Shown: in pieces, positions 60,667 to 64,000 of the stretch | Layout: the number at the start of each line of letters is the position of its first letter | Numbering within the stretch: position 1 is the stretch's first letter | Source of the DNA: Kaiparowitsia implicata GSE-PSE-MK54-09C | GTDB taxonomy: Bacteria; Cyanobacteriota; Cyanobacteriia; Elainellales; Elainellaceae | Length of the DNA: 64,000 nt | Reading direction: 5' to 3' | Assembly: GCA_019359435.1 (NCBI GenBank) | Contig: JAHHHI010000066.1 | Coordinates: forward strand, 62,001-126,000 | Notes under the pieces: generated by a model | Told to the model about the DNA's origin: nothing | Seen by the model: the letters and a program-made list of their open reading frames with translations, nothing else | The model's database searches: none | Made by a program: the position numbers and the translations under genes

Positions 60667-61377
60667 CTATGGGATTTCTTGTTGGGGAGACTCGTCAGAA
60701 CCGTCTGGCCGCAAGGCTTTTCGCGCTAGGTTTGTGGTATACCACCCTGCGGCGATCGCCAGCACGGCACCTCCCCCTTGCAGCGCAATGTTCTCAGGGG
60801 TGATTCCGTCTTGAAACAGCGTTGACCCCAACGACCCCAAATAGACATAGAGCGAAATCACCGGCAGCATGCCCACCCACGAAAAAAAGCAGTACTGCCA
60901 AAAGTTGACCTGGGTGCAGCTAAATCCATAATTCAGCACATTAGAGGGCACCAGCGGAGATAGCCGCGTGAGCAGCAAAATCTTCCAGCCCTTTTCGCCC
61001 ACCGCTTTGTCAAGCTGAGCAAAACTGGGGTTCTTGCTCAGCCACCGTTCGATGCGGCTGCGGGCCAGCGTACGCCCCACCCAAAAACAGGCGATCGCAC
61101 TTAAGGTATCTGCAATAGAAACGGCTGCAATTCCCTTCACCAAGCCGAATACTGCCCCACCCACGAGAACCAGCACAATGTTCGGCAACCCAAACACTGT
61201 TGCCAGCAAATACAGCACGATAAAGGCTGGCACTGCGGCTGGCCCCAGCGTTGAAAGCCAATTTTCGGTTTCCGCAAACCAATCTTGAAACGGTAGTTTG
61301 CTGGTAACCAATGTAAGAATAAGGCCACCCACCACAAAGAGCCAAAATTTTCGACTACGTAAAAATGTCAGCTTCAT
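60667..61377 (-). CDS. TVP38/TMEM64 family membrane protein
   Basis: A 236-residue protein with about six membrane segments. The family core is visible as FGLPNIVLVLVGGAVFGLVK with FWVGRTLARSRIERWL and LLTRLSPLVPSNVLNYGFSC, including the conserved GGxxFG and R(L/I)SPL-type motifs of the SNARE-associated/DedA-like superfamily. Such proteins are putative lipid scramblases or transporters; substrate unknown. Monocistronic. Confidence 0.9.
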   Translation of the reverse strand: MKLTFLRSRKFWLFVVGGLILTLVTSKLPFQDWFAETENWLSTLGPAAVPAFIVLYLLATVFGLPNIVLVLVGGAVFGLVKGIAAVSIADTLSAIACFWVGRTLARSRIERWLSKNPSFAQLDKAVGEKGWKILLLTRLSPLVPSNVLNYGFSCTQVNFWQYCFFSWVGMLPVISLYVYLGSLGSTLFQDGITPENIALQGGGAVLAIAAGWYTTNLARKALRPDGSDESPQQEIP

Positions 61378-61616
61378 TCCAACCTAGTCCGACGCTAAGA
61401 GATGAGGCGTAGGACTTTTTAAGTGTGGCAGCGATTGGGTGTTTTGTCCTCTGTATTAGATCTTGTGTATTAGATCTTGTATCAAATCTGTATTAGAACC
61501 ATTGACTACTAGGACGCCGCACAAAGTTCGTCAGTCCTGTAGGCGGCATCCTGTAGGCCACAAAAATGGAGACGCTGAATGGACTCCATCACCCGCAAGG
61601 CTTGGTTTTTGGTCAA

Positions 61617-61690
61617 CGCCCCAGGCAGGACTCGAACCTGCGACCGACTGCTTAGAAGGCAGTTGCTCTATCCGGCTGAGCTACTGGAGC
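61617..61690 (-). tRNA. tRNA-Arg (anticodon UCU)
   Basis: On the minus strand: acceptor GCTCCAG/CTGGGGC (one G-T wobble), D arm with AGCTCAGCCGGATAGAGC, anticodon arm ACTGC-CTTCTAA-GCAGT giving anticodon TCT, and T arm GCAGG-TTCGAGT-CCTGC. Length 74 nt with discriminator G. CCA is not encoded. The anticodon TCT reads AGA/AGG arginine codons. Confidence 0.95.
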
Positions 61691-61956
61691 AATCCGTTTA
61701 AACTTAGCGTGTTTGACGTGAGTCTAGAATAGGCTCAAACTCCCCAGCTTGTCCACGCATCGCCAGACTGAATGTTGTTTAGAGAAGTGGAGAGGGCTAG
61801 AGCGATCGCCCGCTACGGTTCTCCTGGAGTAAAGCGTTCTATCTCACGGGTGCAAAGAATCCTGCCTGATCCAAAGAGGGAATGCCCATTTCGACCCAAG
61901 TCAGGGGAGAATGTTGAAGATATGTAAAACTGGACTGTCGCGCGAGGATCGTTTTT

Positions 61957-62328
61957 GTGTACACCTACTACTCCCCTCCCTACATCTTGCTAGTGGCAGG
62001 TCTGTTGGCAGGCATCACCTCTGGGGCTGCATTTGAGGCCACACTTAAGCTGGCAGTCAAAGATTGGTCAAAAAATCGCTCCACCCGGACGCTGGCAAAC
62101 CTTCAGGGAATGCAACTGCTGACGCCATTTCTGGGCATCTGCGGGGGCATTTGCTTTTTCTTAGCGGCGGGGTTGCAAATTTTTGGATTTCCTGGCTGGC
62201 TGGGGTATGCCATTGCGGTGCCGCTGACGTTGTTAATCGGCTTGTTGATCTGGACGCAGCTAGCTCAAGTGCTGAAGCAGCTAGAGCAGGGTGGGTCTCA
62301 AGCGCTTGATTTAGACTCGTTTGGTTAG
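61957..62328 (+). CDS. Small cyanobacterial membrane protein, hypothetical
   Basis: A 123-residue protein. Three hydrophobic helices (about residues 9-25, 52-76 and 79-100) are followed by a short cytoplasmic tail with LKQLEQGGSQAL. The N-terminus YYSPPYILLVAGLLAGITSG and AAFEATLKLA look like a conserved cyanobacterial family without a known function. The start is a GTG. The stop overlaps aroE on the other strand by 4 bp. Confidence 0.72.
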   Translation: MYTYYSPPYILLVAGLLAGITSGAAFEATLKLAVKDWSKNRSTRTLANLQGMQLLTPFLGICGGICFFLAAGLQIFGFPGWLGYAIAVPLTLLIGLLIWTQLAQVLKQLEQGGSQALDLDSFG

Positions 62329-63188
62329 GGGGTGAAATGGGCCATCAGTGCCTGCCGCATGATGTCAATGGGAGCGGGTTGGCCCGTCCAGTGGTGCAGG
62401 GCGATCGCCCCCTGTTGCGCCAGCATTTCTAGACCATCTAGGGCGATCGCCCCCTGCGCCTGCGCCAATTGCAAGAACTGGGTTGGGCGCGGGGTATAGA
62501 TTAGGTCATAGGCGATCGCCCCGGCTGGCAGCAGCGCTAGTGCCTCTGCCGTTAGCGGCGACACGTCGATATGGGGATGCATCCCCACGGGTGTGGTGTT
62601 CACCAGCAACGTGGCGCGAGGGAGCAGCGTCGGCAAGGCCTCCCATGGGGCGATCGCCAGCCGAGATGCCACCGATGCCGTCGCCCAACTTTGCTGAAAC
62701 GCTTCGAGTTTAGCCGTATTGCGGCCTACGACCACGATCTGCGCGCAGCCCAGCAGGTCGCAGCCCGCCACCACCGCCCGCGCAGCGCCACCATTGCCTA
62801 GCACCACCGCTGTCGTCTCCTCCCAAGCGCGCGGCATGGCGTGCAGCGGTGCCACAAACCCCGCCACATCGGTGTTGGTGCCCACCCAGCCGCGATCGCC
62901 CCACCACACCGTGTTCACCGCTCCTACCCGTTGCGCCAGTTCCGATACCTCCGTTAGCAGGGGCATAATGGCCTGCTTGTGGGGAATCGTGACACTAAAG
63001 CCCACCAGCCCCATAGCCTCAAACCCGGCGATCGCCTGGGCTAACTGTTCGGATGGCACCAGCAGCGGCAAGTAAACATAATTTATGCCCAAATGGGCGA
63101 TCGCCGCATTGTGCATTAATGGCGACAGCGAATGCTCTACCGGATGCCCAAGGACGCCGAGGAGTTTAGTCGTACCAGAGATGCGCAT
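62325..63188 (-). CDS. aroE: Shikimate dehydrogenase
   Basis: A 287-residue NADP-dependent enzyme of the shikimate pathway. N-terminal substrate site GHPVEHSLSPLMHNAAI, catalytic Lys in VTIPHKQAIMP, dinucleotide loop GNGGAARAVV and NTTPVGMHP are all present. ATG 63188 gives a start that matches the family (MRISGTTKLLGVLGHP). It is convergent with the small membrane protein and divergent from the kinase gene. Confidence 0.95.
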   Translation of the reverse strand: MRISGTTKLLGVLGHPVEHSLSPLMHNAAIAHLGINYVYLPLLVPSEQLAQAIAGFEAMGLVGFSVTIPHKQAIMPLLTEVSELAQRVGAVNTVWWGDRGWVGTNTDVAGFVAPLHAMPRAWEETTAVVLGNGGAARAVVAGCDLLGCAQIVVVGRNTAKLEAFQQSWATASVASRLAIAPWEALPTLLPRATLLVNTTPVGMHPHIDVSPLTAEALALLPAGAIAYDLIYTPRPTQFLQLAQAQGAIALDGLEMLAQQGAIALHHWTGQPAPIDIMRQALMAHFTP

Positions 63189-63200
63189 AGAATCTAGATA

Positions 63201-63237
63201 GTATTAATGCAATTCACGAGTATTAATGCAATTCACG
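63201..63237 (+). repeat. 19-bp direct repeat upstream of the Ser/Thr kinase gene
   Basis: GTATTAATGCAATTCACGA occurs at 63201-63219 and again, one base short, at 63220-63237. It lies between the divergent aroE and kinase starts, so it could be a duplicated regulator site or a replication-slippage product. Confidence 0.85.
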
Positions 63238-63263
63238 CAAGATCAACGCAGACTGAGCAAGCC

Positions 63264-64000
63264 ATGTTGGGAACGCTGCTAAGCGGACGATACACACTGC
63301 TGCATGAGCTGGGGGCAGGCGGATTTGGGCAAACCTATCTGGCCGAAGACGCCACCCAAGAGCGGCAGTGCGTCGTGAAGCAGTTTAAGCCCAGTAGCCA
63401 TGATAAGCAGGTTTTGGACGTGGCGCGCCGCCTGTTTAAAACGGAGGTCAATACCCTGCGGCGGCTAGGGCAGCATGGGCAGATCCCCGATTTCTACGAC
63501 GCCTTTGAGGAACAGGGCGAGTTTTATCTCGTTCAGGAGTTCATCGATGGGCGATCCATCGCTGATGAATTTAGCAATCGGGGCAGGCTGTCAGAACCTG
63601 CGGTGGTGTCGCTGATTAAAGACGTGTTGGACGTGCTCCAGTTTGTTCACGCCAACCAAGTGATCCACCGCGACATCAAACCGGGGAATTTGATTCGCCG
63701 CTACAGCGATGGCAAGGTGGTGCTGATCGACTTTGGTGCCGTCAAAGAAATCCAGACCCAAATTTCGACCCTGCAAGGCGAAACCAACCTCACGGTCGGC
63801 ATTGGTACCCAGGGCTACACCCCTAGCGAACAGCTGATGGGCAAACCGCGCTATTGCAGCGACATCTACGCCTTGGGGATGACGGCCATTCAGGCGGTCA
63901 CTGGGCTGCCCCCCGTGCGCCTGCCCGACGACGACCTCAGCTTAGAGGTGCTCTGGCACAACCGCGCTGAGCTATCGCCGGGGATGACCTTTGTGATTGA
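63264..64000 (+). CDS. Ser/Thr protein kinase, N-terminal part (truncated by window end)
   Basis: The frame runs open past the window end. From the ATG at 63264: glycine loop LGAGGFGQTYL (residues 16-26), catalytic Lys in CVVKQF (Lys39), a VQEFIDG hinge, catalytic loop VIHRDIKPGN, metal loop LIDFGAVKE and GTQGYTPSEQ, SDIYALGMT. These are a complete set of Hanks kinase motifs of the cyanobacterial Pkn2/SpkB type. The C-terminal part, where such proteins carry sensory or repeat domains, is outside the window. Confidence 0.92.
   Translation, partial: MLGTLLSGRYTLLHELGAGGFGQTYLAEDATQERQCVVKQFKPSSHDKQVLDVARRLFKTEVNTLRRLGQHGQIPDFYDAFEEQGEFYLVQEFIDGRSIADEFSNRGRLSEPAVVSLIKDVLDVLQFVHANQVIHRDIKPGNLIRRYSDGKVVLIDFGAVKEIQTQISTLQGETNLTVGIGTQGYTPSEQLMGKPRYCSDIYALGMTAIQAVTGLPPVRLPDDDLSLEVLWHNRAELSPGMTFVI

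Overview
The window is chromosomal DNA of a cyanobacterium, most likely filamentous or with a large genome. The evidence is the very frequent HIP1 octamer GCGATCGC inside and between genes, the adjacent carotenoid genes crtP and crtB of the cyanobacterial type, an SLH/OprB-type porin end, and many cyanobacteria-specific families (DUF751, DUF1830, DUF3122, DUF4079, DUF1574). A single tRNA-Arg(UCU) is present. No rRNA, CRISPR array, prophage or transposase was seen.

Layout. 1-9.1 kb: the end of a porin gene faces a giant secreted-type protein (DUF4347, three beta-helix modules, Calx-beta repeats). 9.3-18.2 kb, minus strand: PdeM phosphoesterase, ligase-associated DEXH helicase, GH13 alpha-amylase with CBM20, a small DUF1232 protein, NagZ-type GH3, a frameshifted GNAT, rbfA and DUF751. 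18.3-22.1 kb: Dam-type methylase, phosphoglucomutase, GNAT. 22.4-27.9 kb: an NAD(P) block pncB-nadD-nrtR-like-NYN/OST-HTH-nadE. 28-36 kb: sparse DNA with long palindromic elements, a response-regulator/histidine-kinase hybrid, a radical SAM enzyme and small hypotheticals. 36.5-40 kb: a nucleotidyltransferase-like gene, an orthocaspase-FGE fusion and a Pepco-like small protein. 40-47.6 kb: lytic transglycosylase, leucyl aminopeptidase, crtP, crtB, DUF3122. 47.6-54.1 kb: a multidomain phosphorelay kinase and a 1.2-kiloresidue DUF1574 protein. 55-64 kb: ferritin/hemerythrin-like protein, YheT-like hydrolase, dynamin-like GTPase, glutaminase, TVP38 protein, tRNA-Arg, small membrane protein, aroE and the start of a Ser/Thr kinase.

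The strongest candidate for something new is the orthocaspase-FGE gene (37535-39391). Its C-terminal 70 bp consists largely of NNC codons in a frame that looks like the adenine-mutagenised variable region of a diversity-generating retroelement (DGR) target. It is followed by a hairpin and by a Pepco-like gene typical of caspase/trypsin conflict systems. No reverse transcriptase or template repeat lies in the window, so any DGR would act from elsewhere.

Other notable points are: a family of nested, near-perfect palindromic elements in four places; a GNAT gene broken by a 14-bp tandem duplication; the NAD block with a Nudix regulator that has lost catalytic glutamates and an embedded NYN nuclease; very recent repeat expansion in the giant gene; and a phosphorelay kinase with a D-to-N pseudo-receiver.
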